64,000 bases of DNA, taken from the NCBI GenBank assembly GCA_965217135.1, contig OZ244249.1, forward strand, positions 2,232,001 to 2,296,000. The letters run 5' to 3'. Of this stretch, positions 52,918-60,604 are shown piece by piece (within the stretch, counting starts at the first letter, position 1; every line of letters starts with the position of its first letter). The DNA comes from HXMU1420-2 sp017643305 (GTDB taxonomy: Bacteria; Pseudomonadota; Alphaproteobacteria; Rhodobacterales; Rhodobacteraceae). The notes beneath the pieces were generated by a model, which saw only the letters and a program-made list of their open reading frames with translations, was not told where the DNA came from and did not search any database. A program made the translations under genes and the position numbers.

Positions 52918-53014
52918 TTCATTTTTGTCCAAATACTCCGGGGAGGTCGCGCGGCGCGCGACCTGGGCAGCGCCCCATGCCCGCCGCAGACGCATCTATT
53001 CTGCAGAATAACCG

Positions 53015-53476
53015 TTACCCCTCATCCACTACCGAAAACAGCGATGGCACCGCAGGGCACGGTGCCAGATCATTGGCAATCACATCCGACAGCCGTGTCT
53101 GGTGCAAAAACACATAAACATGCGCCGAAAGCGATTCCCACAACCGGTTGGTTAGCGACTGCGCCCGGCTGCCCGACAACGCGCCCGATGCGCCTGCGCC
53201 CTTCTGCATCGCGTCCACGGTTTCGTCCACCGCCGCCAGTATATCAACAATCCGGATCTCCGAAGCCGGGCGCGCCAACCGGTATCCGCCCCCCGGGCCG
53301 CGCACCGAAGCCACCAGCTTAGCTCGGCGCAGCTTCACGAACAGCTGCTCCAGATAAGCCAGCGAAATATCCTGCCGCTGCGACACGTCTGCCAAAGTGA
53401 CCAGCTTGTCCTCTGGCTGAAGCGCTATATCCGCCAGTGCAACCATGGCGTAACGGCCCTTAGTAGAAAGTTTCAT
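53015..53476 (-). CDS. iscR: IscR/Rrf2-family regulator without the three-cysteine cluster motif
   Basis: 153 residues from ATG 53476. Rrf2 winged helix: MKLSTKGRYAMVALADIAL, ISLAYLEQLFVKLRRAKLV and GPGGGYRLARPASEIRI. The region that in E. coli IscR holds three cysteines reads DAMQKGAGASGALSGSRAQS and has none; the only Cys is near the C-terminus (LAPCPAV). Rhodobacter IscR is known to lack the normal cysteine set yet to act in iron and Fe-S regulation, so this is likely the same type. It is the first gene of the suf operon and presumably represses it. Confidence 0.9.
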   Translation of the reverse strand: MKLSTKGRYAMVALADIALQPEDKLVTLADVSQRQDISLAYLEQLFVKLRRAKLVASVRGPGGGYRLARPASEIRIVDILAAVDETVDAMQKGAGASGALSGSRAQSLTNRLWESLSAHVYVFLHQTRLSDVIANDLAPCPAVPSLFSVVDEG

Positions 53477-53572
53477 ATGCCCCCCGGCTCTCACTCTAAA
53501 TGCGGGAATATTGACCTTTGCCGCGCCAGTGCGTATCTGCCCCTGACGAACCGGCGTCGTCCGCGCACGCCT

Positions 53573-53589
53573 TTTAGAACAATTCTAAG
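53573..53589. promoter_or_regulatory. Irr/ICE-type iron-control palindrome upstream of iscR
   Basis: TTTAGAACAATTCTAAG contains the perfect inverted repeat TTAGAA-CAA-TTCTAA, 97 bp before the iscR start. This fits the ICE consensus TTTAGAA-N3-TTCTAAA bound by Irr in alphaproteobacteria. It suggests iron-dependent control of the suf operon, alongside IscR. Confidence 0.65.
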
Positions 53590-53655
53590 GAAGCAGGCGC
53601 AAGCCGTCAACAATCGGCCCCACCCCACGCTTCTCAAAATGACAGGACCGCGTAT

Positions 53656-54309
53656 ATGCCCGAGGTCATCTTTCCCGGACCCGAAGGGCGGCTCGAAGGC
53701 CGCTACCACCCGCAGAAAGAACGAGACGCCCCGATCGCGATCATCCTGCACCCGCACCCGCAATTTGGCGGGACCATGAACAACAAAGTGGTCTACAACC
53801 TCCACTATGCGTTCTACAACATGGGCTTCACCGTGCTGCGGTTCAATTTCCGCGGCGTGGGCCGGTCCCAGGGCGAATATGACCAGGGTATCGGCGAACT
53901 CAGCGATGCAGCTTCTGCGCTCGATTACCTACAGTCGATGAACAACAATTCCAAGCATTGCTGGGTCGCGGGCTTCTCCTTTGGTGCCTGGATCGGGATG
54001 CAGCTGCTGATGCGGCGACCTGAGATCACCGGATTCATTTCGGTCAGCCCGCCTGCAAACATGTATGACTTTTCGTTCCTGGCACCCTGCCCGTCTTCGG
54101 GTCTGATCATCAACGGGCTGTCCGACCGTGTCGCCCCGCCAGCTGACACGCTCGCATTGGTGAACAAGCTGCATGAACAGAAGGGCATCACCATCACGCA
54201 TCAGGAAATCGAAGGCGCGGATCATTTCTTCAAGGATCCACACATGGATACTCTGACCGACAATACCACTGAATACGTAAAACGCCGCCTGACAGAAAGC
54301 ACACGCTGA
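53656..54309 (+). CDS. Alpha/beta hydrolase
   Basis: 217 residues of the dienelactone-hydrolase-like group: IILHPHPQFGGTMNNKVVYN, LRFNFRGVGRSQGEYDQG, HCWVAGFSFGAWIGMQLLMR with the nucleophile Ser in GFSFG, INGLSDRVAPPADT with the catalytic Asp and EIEGADHFF with the catalytic His. The full triad is present, so an esterase or hydrolase. Substrate unknown. The stop overlaps the start of the next gene by one base. Confidence 0.9.
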   Translation: MPEVIFPGPEGRLEGRYHPQKERDAPIAIILHPHPQFGGTMNNKVVYNLHYAFYNMGFTVLRFNFRGVGRSQGEYDQGIGELSDAASALDYLQSMNNNSKHCWVAGFSFGAWIGMQLLMRRPEITGFISVSPPANMYDFSFLAPCPSSGLIINGLSDRVAPPADTLALVNKLHEQKGITITHQEIEGADHFFKDPHMDTLTDNTTEYVKRRLTESTR

Positions 54310-54563
54310 TGGCCACCATTGATGAGCTGGCCTCACGCCTGGCCGAGGACACGCTCAAGGCCATGGACCAAACCGGTCAGGACCGGCTCTACATGGAAGT
54401 GGCCGGCGTGCTTGCGGCCTCTTCCCAGTCACTGGAAGAGGCCTTCCTTACGGAAATGCGGGTGCGCATGTCCGAGCGCACCGCGCGCCAGTTTCTCAAT
54501 AGAAAGATTGTCGAGGCGCAGCCGAAGGCTCCACCACAAGCGTCCCCGCCCAAAGCAAACTAA
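54309..54563 (+). CDS. Small hypothetical protein, 84 aa
   Basis: Coupled to the hydrolase by a one-base overlap (TGATGG). 84 residues, helical and acidic at first (IDELASRLAEDTLKAMDQTG, SLEEAFLTEMRVRMSERTA), then a Lys/Pro-rich tail. No family named. Coding is supported by position. Its 3' end overlaps a convergent membrane-protein gene by 68 bases. Confidence 0.7.
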   Translation: MATIDELASRLAEDTLKAMDQTGQDRLYMEVAGVLAASSQSLEEAFLTEMRVRMSERTARQFLNRKIVEAQPKAPPQASPPKAN

Positions 54564-55230
54564 CGCTGCAGGCAAGCGCGATCGCATTCATCTCTCCGCC
54601 ATCTTCGGCGACCATAAGCAGCTCTGATGGCACCGCGACGTGCAACATGTCCAGACCAACAGCGCAAACCACCAGTGCTCCGAAACAGGCCATCAGAATC
54701 AGGCCCATACCCCGCTCCACGCCCGAACTGCGCAGAAACGCCACGGTCAGCATTGGCCCCACCACCAGACCAGCCATGGACCAAGCCAGAAGCTCCCCGA
54801 GATCAACGGGGCGCATACCGCCCAAGGAAGGAAAATTGAAGGTCGTCACCAACCAAGCGCCTACCGTTTCGTGATACTGAAGCGCATCGTCGATTAGCAC
54901 GAAAAGAAAAACGAAGCACCAGGCCAGTGCCATGATGCTGTGTCGTTTCCAGACCACCAGCGCCAGAAAAATCACACACAAGCCCGCCTGAACGTAATTG
55001 CCCAGTTCCTGAATGGATCCGTCGTTGGTCGGGTGCAGGAACGGCCGCGACCGCGGGGTGAGCAGTGACAAACGTTCTGCCAACTCCAGAAGGATCGGCA
55101 GACCAATCAAGGCAAGATTGATACCAAATAGACCAAGAATGATCCGCCGGTGAAACCCGTTTTCCCAGAACGCGGCCCACACCAAACGATAGGCGGCTTG
55201 CAGCTCATTATGAACAAGGGGGAACGGCAT
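54496..55230 (-). CDS. Hypothetical integral membrane protein
   Basis: 244 residues from ATG 55230, chosen for GGAAGG six bases upstream. About six hydrophobic helices, for example IILGLFGINLALIGLPILLE, YVQAGLCVIFLALVVWKR, MALAWCFVFLFVLIDDALQY and GLILMACFGALVVCAVGLDM. The His- and Asp-containing pattern (IDDALQYHE) within helix ends is notable. No family recognised. Converges with the 84-residue gene. Confidence 0.75.
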   Translation of the reverse strand: MPFPLVHNELQAAYRLVWAAFWENGFHRRIILGLFGINLALIGLPILLELAERLSLLTPRSRPFLHPTNDGSIQELGNYVQAGLCVIFLALVVWKRHSIMALAWCFVFLFVLIDDALQYHETVGAWLVTTFNFPSLGGMRPVDLGELLAWSMAGLVVGPMLTVAFLRSSGVERGMGLILMACFGALVVCAVGLDMLHVAVPSELLMVAEDGGEMNAIALACSVSLLWAGTLVVEPSAAPRQSFY

Positions 55231-55382
55231 TCTGCACCTTCCTCTGCTCCAAAGTGGGTTCGAAGCAACCATGTTGGGACGAGCCAATCAAAGATCTGTC
55301 ACGAAATCCAGTGCATTGCACGGGTATTCTAAGCAAAAACCCGGCGCTTGCCCGGACTTTTGCCAATCTCGATACAATCGGG

Positions 55383-55796
55383 TCAGAGCGCGGGCAGTTT
55401 CAACTGGCTCAGCGTGTTCCGCAGATCTTCCGGCACAGCCACCGCGCGGCGGGTGTCCAGATCCATCAGCGCCGATTTCCACAAGGACCGGAACACCAGC
55501 GTGCCATCGGTGCGGTAAATGCGGTTGTCGAAGGTGGCGGATTTGGTGCCGATCGTGTCAATCCCCACTGCCGTCTCCAGCGTTTCGCCTTCCAGAACCT
55601 CGCCAAAAAACTCGCTGTGCATGTTTACGGCTGCAAAAGAGTATCGGCGCCCTGCATTGGACTCACCCGGAGGCCAGCCGATGCGTCGCAACATATCGCT
55701 GCCGGCCAGATTGCAGACCGCGATGTACCGCGCGACATTCATATGCCCCAGCGCATCGCAATCCTGCGTGCCCACGACATACCGTACCATCACCAT
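55383..55796 (-). CDS. Thioesterase-family protein
   Basis: 137 residues from ATG 55796 (the frame is open to 55841). Hotdog fold: VRYVVGTQDCDALGHMNVARYIAV with the Asp-x2-GHMN pattern of 4HBT thioesterases, and GIDTIGTKSATFDNRIY in the second half. It should act on an acyl-CoA. No operon partner; it is separated from icd by the icd terminator. Confidence 0.82.
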   Translation of the reverse strand: MVMVRYVVGTQDCDALGHMNVARYIAVCNLAGSDMLRRIGWPPGESNAGRRYSFAAVNMHSEFFGEVLEGETLETAVGIDTIGTKSATFDNRIYRTDGTLVFRSLWKSALMDLDTRRAVAVPEDLRNTLSQLKLPAL

Positions 55797-55850
55797 GTGA
55801 ACAGCCCTCTCAGCGGACCCTAACAGGATAATCGGGGTCAAAGATTAAAC

Positions 55851-55883
55851 AGGCCAAGATCATTCAACAAATAATCTTGGCCT
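55851..55883 (-). terminator. Rho-independent terminator of icd
   Basis: Perfect 10-bp stem AGGCCAAGAT/ATCTTGGCCT with a 13-base loop. On the minus strand it lies 10 bases after the icd stop and is followed by GTTTAATCTTT. Confidence 0.7.
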
Positions 55884-55892
55884 TTGCGCCTA

Positions 55893-58109
55893 TCAGCCGA
55901 AGATGGCGTTCAGGGTCACACTTGGGCGCATTACCGTAGCCGTCTTTTCGTCCGATCCGTGGTAATAGCCACCAGTATCCGCTGGATTTCCGGCCCCAGT
56001 CTGCAGCTCCGCCAGGATGGCAGCTTCGCCATCGGCCAGAGCCTGAGCCATAGGTGCGAAATGCGCGGCCAGGTCTGCGTCATCACTTTGCGCCGCCAGA
56101 GCTTCGGCCCAATATCGGGCAAACCAATAGTGGCTGGCGCGGTTGTCGGGCTCGCCAACCTTGCGGCCTGGCGACCGGTTGAAATCCAGGATGCCCTGCG
56201 TGGCAGCCTCGGCTGCAGCGCCCAGTACGCCCGCTTTTGCATTGCCCTTGGCGTCCGCCAGAAAGTTCAGTGATTCCCCAAGCGCACAGAATTCACCCAT
56301 CGAGTCCCAGCGCAGGTGGTTTTCGGCCTGCAGTTGCTGCACGTGTTTCGGGGCAGAACCACCCGCGCCGGTTTCGAACAGGCCGCCACCGTTCATCAGC
56401 TTCACGATCGAAAGCATCTTGGCCGAAGTGCCCAGCTCCAGGATCGGGAACAGGTCGGTTAGGTAATCGCGCAGAACGTTGCCAGTGATGGCGATGGAAT
56501 CGTTACCGGCCGTGATGGTTTCCAGCGACTGGCGCGTCGCTTTGCGCGGGGCCATGATCTGGAATTTATCAGCTACACCAGCGGCCTCCAGTGCGAGCTT
56601 CACGTAGTTGATGAGCTCTGCATCATGTGCGCGGGTTTCATCGAGCCAGAAGATCGCTTCGGACCCGGTCAGGCGCTGGCGATCCATGGCCAGCTGTATC
56701 CAGTTCTCGATTGGCGCCTTTTTCACCGTGCAGGCGCGCCAGATGTCACCTGCTTCGAGGTCATGGGCATGCAGCACGTCGCCATTGGCCAAAACCACCT
56801 GGATGGTGCCGTCTGCTGCCGCTTCGAACGTAGTCGGGTGCGAACCGTATTCTTCGGCCTTCTGGGCCATTAGGCCGACATTGGCGACCGCGCCTGCGGT
56901 GGCCGGGTTCAGCGCGCCGTTGGCTTTGAAGAAGTTGATGGTTTCGTCATAAACCGGCGCATAGCAATTGTCCGGGATCACACAGTTCACGTCACCCTTG
57001 GCCCCGGTGGAATCCCAACCTTTACCGCCAGCACGGATCAGCGCGGGCATGGAGGCATCGATAATCACGTCCGACGGCACATGCAGGTTGGTGATGCCCC
57101 GGTAGCTGTCGACCATGTAGATCTCGGGCAGATCCAGCGCATCGATCTCCGCTTTAATTTCATCGCCGTTGGGCATGGTCTCAATGGCGACCAGAACGTC
57201 CCCCAAACCAGAATTCGGGCTGCCGCCCGCCTCAGCAATGGCTGCGCCGTGCTGGCTCCAGACCGGGCCCAGCCACGCCTTGACCGCGTGACCAAAGATG
57301 ATCGGATCCGACACTTTCATCATGGTCGCCTTCATATGAAGTGAGAACATGATGCCATCGGCCTTGGTGGCGGCAATCTCGGCCGCCAGGAAATCCCCCA
57401 GCGCCTTGGCGGACATGAAGGTTGCGTCAGCCACGGTGCCTTCTTCAAGCGGCCAGCTTTCTTTCAGCACGGTGACCGCCCCATCCTTGCCAACGAATTC
57501 GATCCGCGCGTCACCAGCCTGCGCGGCGTTTATGGTGGCAGATACTTCGTTAGCCCGGAAATCATTGCCTGGCATGGATGCGACATGGGTCTGGCTGTCC
57601 GATGTCCATACGCCCATTGAGTGCGGGTTCTTCTGTGCATAGTTTTTCACGGCCCGCGCTGCGCGGCGGTCAGAGTTGCCTTCGCGCAGAACCGGGTTCA
57701 CAGCCGAGCCCTTGATTGCGTCGTAGCGCGCGCGCACCGATTTTTCTTCTTCCGTGGACGGATCTTCGGGATAATTCGGCAGCGCATAGCCCTGATGTTG
57801 CAGTTCTTCCACCGCGGCCACCAGCTGCGGCACGGACGCGGAGATGTTGGGCAGCTTAATCACGTTGGCGTCCGGCGTTTTCACCAGTTGGCCCAGTTCG
57901 GCCAGGTCATCGTTCTGGCGCTGGTCTTCGGTCAGGTATTCTGGGAAAGCTGCCAGGATACGACCAGCAAGAGAGATGTCGCGCGTCCCCACTTCGACGC
58001 CTGCCGCGCTGGCAAAGCTGCGGATGATCGGCAGGAAAGATGCGCTGGCCAATTCCGGCGCCTCGTCAACCTTGGTGTAAATGATGTCGGGCGTGTTTGC
58101 TTGGGTCAT
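55893..58109 (-). CDS. icd: Monomeric NADP-dependent isocitrate dehydrogenase
   Basis: 738 residues from ATG 58109, the size of the monomeric (IDH II) type, not the 400-residue dimeric type. Recognisable stretches: PIIRSFASAAGVEVGTRDIS, KLPNISASVPQLVAAVEELQ, NPVLREGNSDRRAARAVKNY (isocitrate-binding Ser/Arg region), SLHMKATMMKVSDPIIFGHA and PSDVIIDASMPALIRAGGKG. It converts isocitrate to 2-oxoglutarate in the TCA cycle. The frame is open to 58154 but MTQANTPDIIYTKVDEAP is the expected N-terminus. Confidence 0.96.
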   Translation of the reverse strand: MTQANTPDIIYTKVDEAPELASASFLPIIRSFASAAGVEVGTRDISLAGRILAAFPEYLTEDQRQNDDLAELGQLVKTPDANVIKLPNISASVPQLVAAVEELQHQGYALPNYPEDPSTEEEKSVRARYDAIKGSAVNPVLREGNSDRRAARAVKNYAQKNPHSMGVWTSDSQTHVASMPGNDFRANEVSATINAAQAGDARIEFVGKDGAVTVLKESWPLEEGTVADATFMSAKALGDFLAAEIAATKADGIMFSLHMKATMMKVSDPIIFGHAVKAWLGPVWSQHGAAIAEAGGSPNSGLGDVLVAIETMPNGDEIKAEIDALDLPEIYMVDSYRGITNLHVPSDVIIDASMPALIRAGGKGWDSTGAKGDVNCVIPDNCYAPVYDETINFFKANGALNPATAGAVANVGLMAQKAEEYGSHPTTFEAAADGTIQVVLANGDVLHAHDLEAGDIWRACTVKKAPIENWIQLAMDRQRLTGSEAIFWLDETRAHDAELINYVKLALEAAGVADKFQIMAPRKATRQSLETITAGNDSIAITGNVLRDYLTDLFPILELGTSAKMLSIVKLMNGGGLFETGAGGSAPKHVQQLQAENHLRWDSMGEFCALGESLNFLADAKGNAKAGVLGAAAEAATQGILDFNRSPGRKVGEPDNRASHYWFARYWAEALAAQSDDADLAAHFAPMAQALADGEAAILAELQTGAGNPADTGGYYHGSDEKTATVMRPSVTLNAIFG

Positions 58110-58171
58110 GAGACGTCCTTTTGCTCCGATCCATTGCCATCCCATAGGCCGCATGCTGCCCGATTGTAGGG

Positions 58172-58363
58172 GTGACAGGCAGGCGCCGGATGGCTGTTGT
58201 TGAAATTGCGCTCGGGGTAGCGGAGGTGTACTGGCAAGTCAATGCATACAACGGTATACAAATATTTTTACTGCCGCGACCTGCTGCCGCAAGGCCGGAC
58301 GATCAAGAATTGACCGAACGGGCTGCAGACGCCATCCTTGCGGAAACTTTAGGAATTTTTTGA
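58172..58363 (+). CDS. Small ORF of doubtful status, 63 aa
   Basis: A 63-codon frame ending one base before the next gene. Only its last part (DDQELTERAADAILAETLGIF) looks protein-like; the first part overlaps the icd promoter region. No family. It may be a real leader gene for the following 143-residue gene, or a remnant. Confidence 0.25.
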   Translation: MTGRRRMAVVEIALGVAEVYWQVNAYNGIQIFLLPRPAAARPDDQELTERAADAILAETLGIF

Positions 58364-58364
58364 A

Positions 58365-58796
58365 ATGAGAGACACATTTAGGTTCCGGTTATCCCCAGAA
58401 CCCGACGCTGAGGCACCCGAAAGCTATTCCTTCATGGCAAAGCCTGGTCGTTACACCGTTCAAGCGGTTGAAGGGGATACGCTGACCATGTCTGCATGGA
58501 ACGCTTGGAGCGGCGGGGTGACCCAAAACCCGACCACTGGCGAAAACAGCCGGGGCTGGCTGAACACCTATCGCATCTGTTCCCCTGCCCTGACGACGCC
58601 GGACAAAACCGTACTTGTCGGCTCTGGTAGATGGGACAACGTGACCGACGCCTACAAGAATGCAAACCCCTATGCCTTCGATGTCCAATCTTACACTGTC
58701 GTGACGTTTTACATTCTGGATGAACAGAACCACGATAATGTCGGCGGCCTGACCCTCGAGGTGACCCGTACTGACCTACCCGCCTCCAAAACCTGA
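58365..58796 (+). CDS. Hypothetical protein, 143 aa
   Basis: 143 residues, no signal peptide, likely mostly beta: FRFRLSPEPDAEAPESYSFM, VQAVEGDTLTMSAWNAWSGG, LVGSGRWDNVTDAYKNANPY and SYTVVTFYILDEQNHD. I recognise no family. It is followed 15 bases later by the RidA gene on the same strand, so they are likely co-transcribed. Confidence 0.6.
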   Translation: MRDTFRFRLSPEPDAEAPESYSFMAKPGRYTVQAVEGDTLTMSAWNAWSGGVTQNPTTGENSRGWLNTYRICSPALTTPDKTVLVGSGRWDNVTDAYKNANPYAFDVQSYTVVTFYILDEQNHDNVGGLTLEVTRTDLPASKT

Positions 58797-58811
58797 AACC
58801 GGAGCCTGCCC

Positions 58812-59297
58812 ATGTCCCGCATCGATACCCGCCTTGCCGAACTCGGCCTGGTCCTGCCTGAACCGCTGAAACTGCCCCCCGGTGTCACCCTGCCGTTTCC
58901 CTGGGTCAGCACGCGGGGCAACCGGGTGTACATTTCCGGCCATGGCCCCGTGGACGCCGATGGCAGCCTGTCGGAGCCACGCGGCAAGGTCGGTGCGGAT
59001 GTGACGCCGGAACAGGCCAAAGAACTGGCGGGCAAGGTCGCGCTGACCATATTATCCAGCCTGCGGGACGAACTGGGCGATCTGGACCGCATCACCGGCT
59101 GGTGCAAGATCCTCAGCATGGTCAATTCCGCGCCGGGGTTCAACAACCAGCCCGAGGTGATCAATGGCTTTACCGACATCATCCTCGACGTGTTTGGGCC
59201 CGAGGTAGGACGACACACCCGCTCTGCCGTGGGTCTGGCCGAACTGCCCTTTGACATCGCCGTGGAAATCGAAGGCGAGGTTGAAATTTTTTTGTAG
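58812..59297 (+). CDS. RidA/YjgF family protein (long form)
   Basis: 161 residues: PFPWVSTRGNRVYISGHGP, DVTPEQAKELAGKVALTILS and RHTRSAVGLAELPFDIAVEIE, in which the Arg needed for imine hydrolysis is seen in the last part. This longer subfamily (YjgH-like) is of unclear substrate; RidA proper deaminates reactive enamines. Cytosolic. Confidence 0.88.
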   Translation: MSRIDTRLAELGLVLPEPLKLPPGVTLPFPWVSTRGNRVYISGHGPVDADGSLSEPRGKVGADVTPEQAKELAGKVALTILSSLRDELGDLDRITGWCKILSMVNSAPGFNNQPEVINGFTDIILDVFGPEVGRHTRSAVGLAELPFDIAVEIEGEVEIFL

Positions 59298-59331
59298 CGC
59301 GTGCACCCGTGACGACATCTGCCTTTCACGC

Positions 59332-59505
59332 ACCCATCTGGTCTATATCTGGACCTTTACCGGTCATGATGCAGGCACAGGCGACCCGGTGAACGTGAGT
59401 GGCTGGGAAGACCTGGAAGACTGGGACCTAGATAAAAATCTGAAGATGGAATCGTCATGCGGCTGGTTTGAGCCTTACGATTGCGCCCGCCAGGTCGAAG
59501 GCTGA
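59332..59505 (+). pseudogene. C-terminal fragment of an NTF2/SnoaL-like protein
   Basis: 57 codons that read THLVYIWTFTGHDAGTGDPV, VSGWEDLEDWDLDKNLKMES and SCGWFEPYDCARQVEG. This is the last strand set of SnoaL-like proteins (W-x-FTG...G.PV...G-W...WDLD...K...S-x-GWFD). There is no start or N-terminal half, and the RidA gene ends just before. Probably a leftover of a deleted gene. Confidence 0.4.
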
Positions 59506-59508
59506 CGC

Positions 59509-59715
59509 TTACCGCCCGCGGTTCTGTGTCCGATCATAAAGTTGAGCGATCATTTTGCTGGCTGTCTTTTCAAACGCAAAAGGCAAGATCGCGTGCACCA
59601 ATGCGGCCAAAGACGCGACAAACAGTTTCAGCGCAAAACTGAAGGCAAACAGAGCATGTTCGCCGTAGCTTTCTTCAACGCTGCGCGGGTGATCCAGAAA
59701 CAGTTTCGCAATCAT
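59509..59715 (-). CDS. DUF6356 family small membrane protein
   Basis: 68 residues from ATG 59715 (the frame is open to 59796 without family residues). The start MIAKLFLDHPRSVEESYGEH followed by a hydrophobic helix with LFVASLAALVHAILPFAFEKTAS fits the DUF6356 pattern. Likely one membrane helix; function unknown. Convergent with the NTF2-like fragment. Confidence 0.8.
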   Translation of the reverse strand: MIAKLFLDHPRSVEESYGEHALFAFSFALKLFVASLAALVHAILPFAFEKTASKMIAQLYDRTQNRGR

Positions 59716-59857
59716 GACGTGGCTCCGTGAGTGGTGGTGTTGAGTGGTGGCGTTTAAAAATCCTGCCCCTAATCTGCCAAAAGCGCGCGCAAACAACGTC
59801 CCAAAGTTTTCCGCATTTTCTGGATTATTGGGATTTTGTCTTATAAATAGATAAATT

Positions 59858-60316
59858 ATGGAGATTATGGACGATATAGACTGCCGCTTGCTGCGGGAAC
59901 TTCAACGTGATGCTACCTTATCGCTGGACCAACTGAGCGACGCGGTAAATCTGTCGCGCAATGCATGCTGGCGCCGGATAAAGGCGCTGGAAGCGGATGG
60001 CATCATTGCCGCCCGTGTAACTCTGCTGGACCCCGACAAGCTGGGCCTGCCGCTGACTGTGTTCATCCAGATCCGTACCAACGCGCATGAACCCGGCTGG
60101 CTCGACCGGTTCAAATCCGCCACCCGCGCGATGCCCGAAATCCTTGGCGTATACCGTATGTCCGGGGATCTCGATTACCTGATCCGCGCCCGCGTCGCCG
60201 ATATGGCTGGCTATGACCGTCTGTACCAACGGCTGATTTCGCGCGTGCCATTGTCTGATGTTTCGGCAAGTTTCGTCATGGAAGATATCAAGGACACGAC
60301 TGAACTGCCGCTCTGA
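59858..60316 (+). CDS. Lrp/AsnC-family transcriptional regulator
   Basis: 152 residues. N-terminal helix-turn-helix (DDIDCRLLRELQRDATLSLD, LSDAVNLSRNACWRRIKALE) and a C-terminal RAM domain (TRAMPEILGVYRMSGDLDYL). Such proteins respond to amino acids. It is alone, followed by a gap and typA; its target is not evident from position. AT-rich sequence upstream (AAATAGATAAATTATGGAG). Confidence 0.93.
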   Translation: MEIMDDIDCRLLRELQRDATLSLDQLSDAVNLSRNACWRRIKALEADGIIAARVTLLDPDKLGLPLTVFIQIRTNAHEPGWLDRFKSATRAMPEILGVYRMSGDLDYLIRARVADMAGYDRLYQRLISRVPLSDVSASFVMEDIKDTTELPL

Positions 60317-60604
60317 CGCCCCAATCTTGAAGGCCCTGCTTTCTTTGACGAGCGGATAAGCCTGCAAACCATCGCTACGGAATACGACTGGGTCATCGTT
60401 GTGGGTCCCACCGTCTGTCGCAGCGGCTTTTGGCCCAAGACAATTTCGTCTTTCGCTCACGTTCGGTTAAAAACAAACTGTGGCGCCTCGTTCAAAAGGC
60501 CTAACGCCGCGACGCAGCAGAATTTCGTCGCACCGGGCCGCTTTGTGCTGGTATTTTCGCGCGCCCCGGCATACGCCCCGCGCAACCTTTCAAGGATGAC
60601 CCCC

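Noticed and set aside
60401..60604. N-terminal extension of typA by 68 codons
   Set aside because: The residues do not belong to the family; ATG 60605 starts the conserved MDLRNIAIIAHV.
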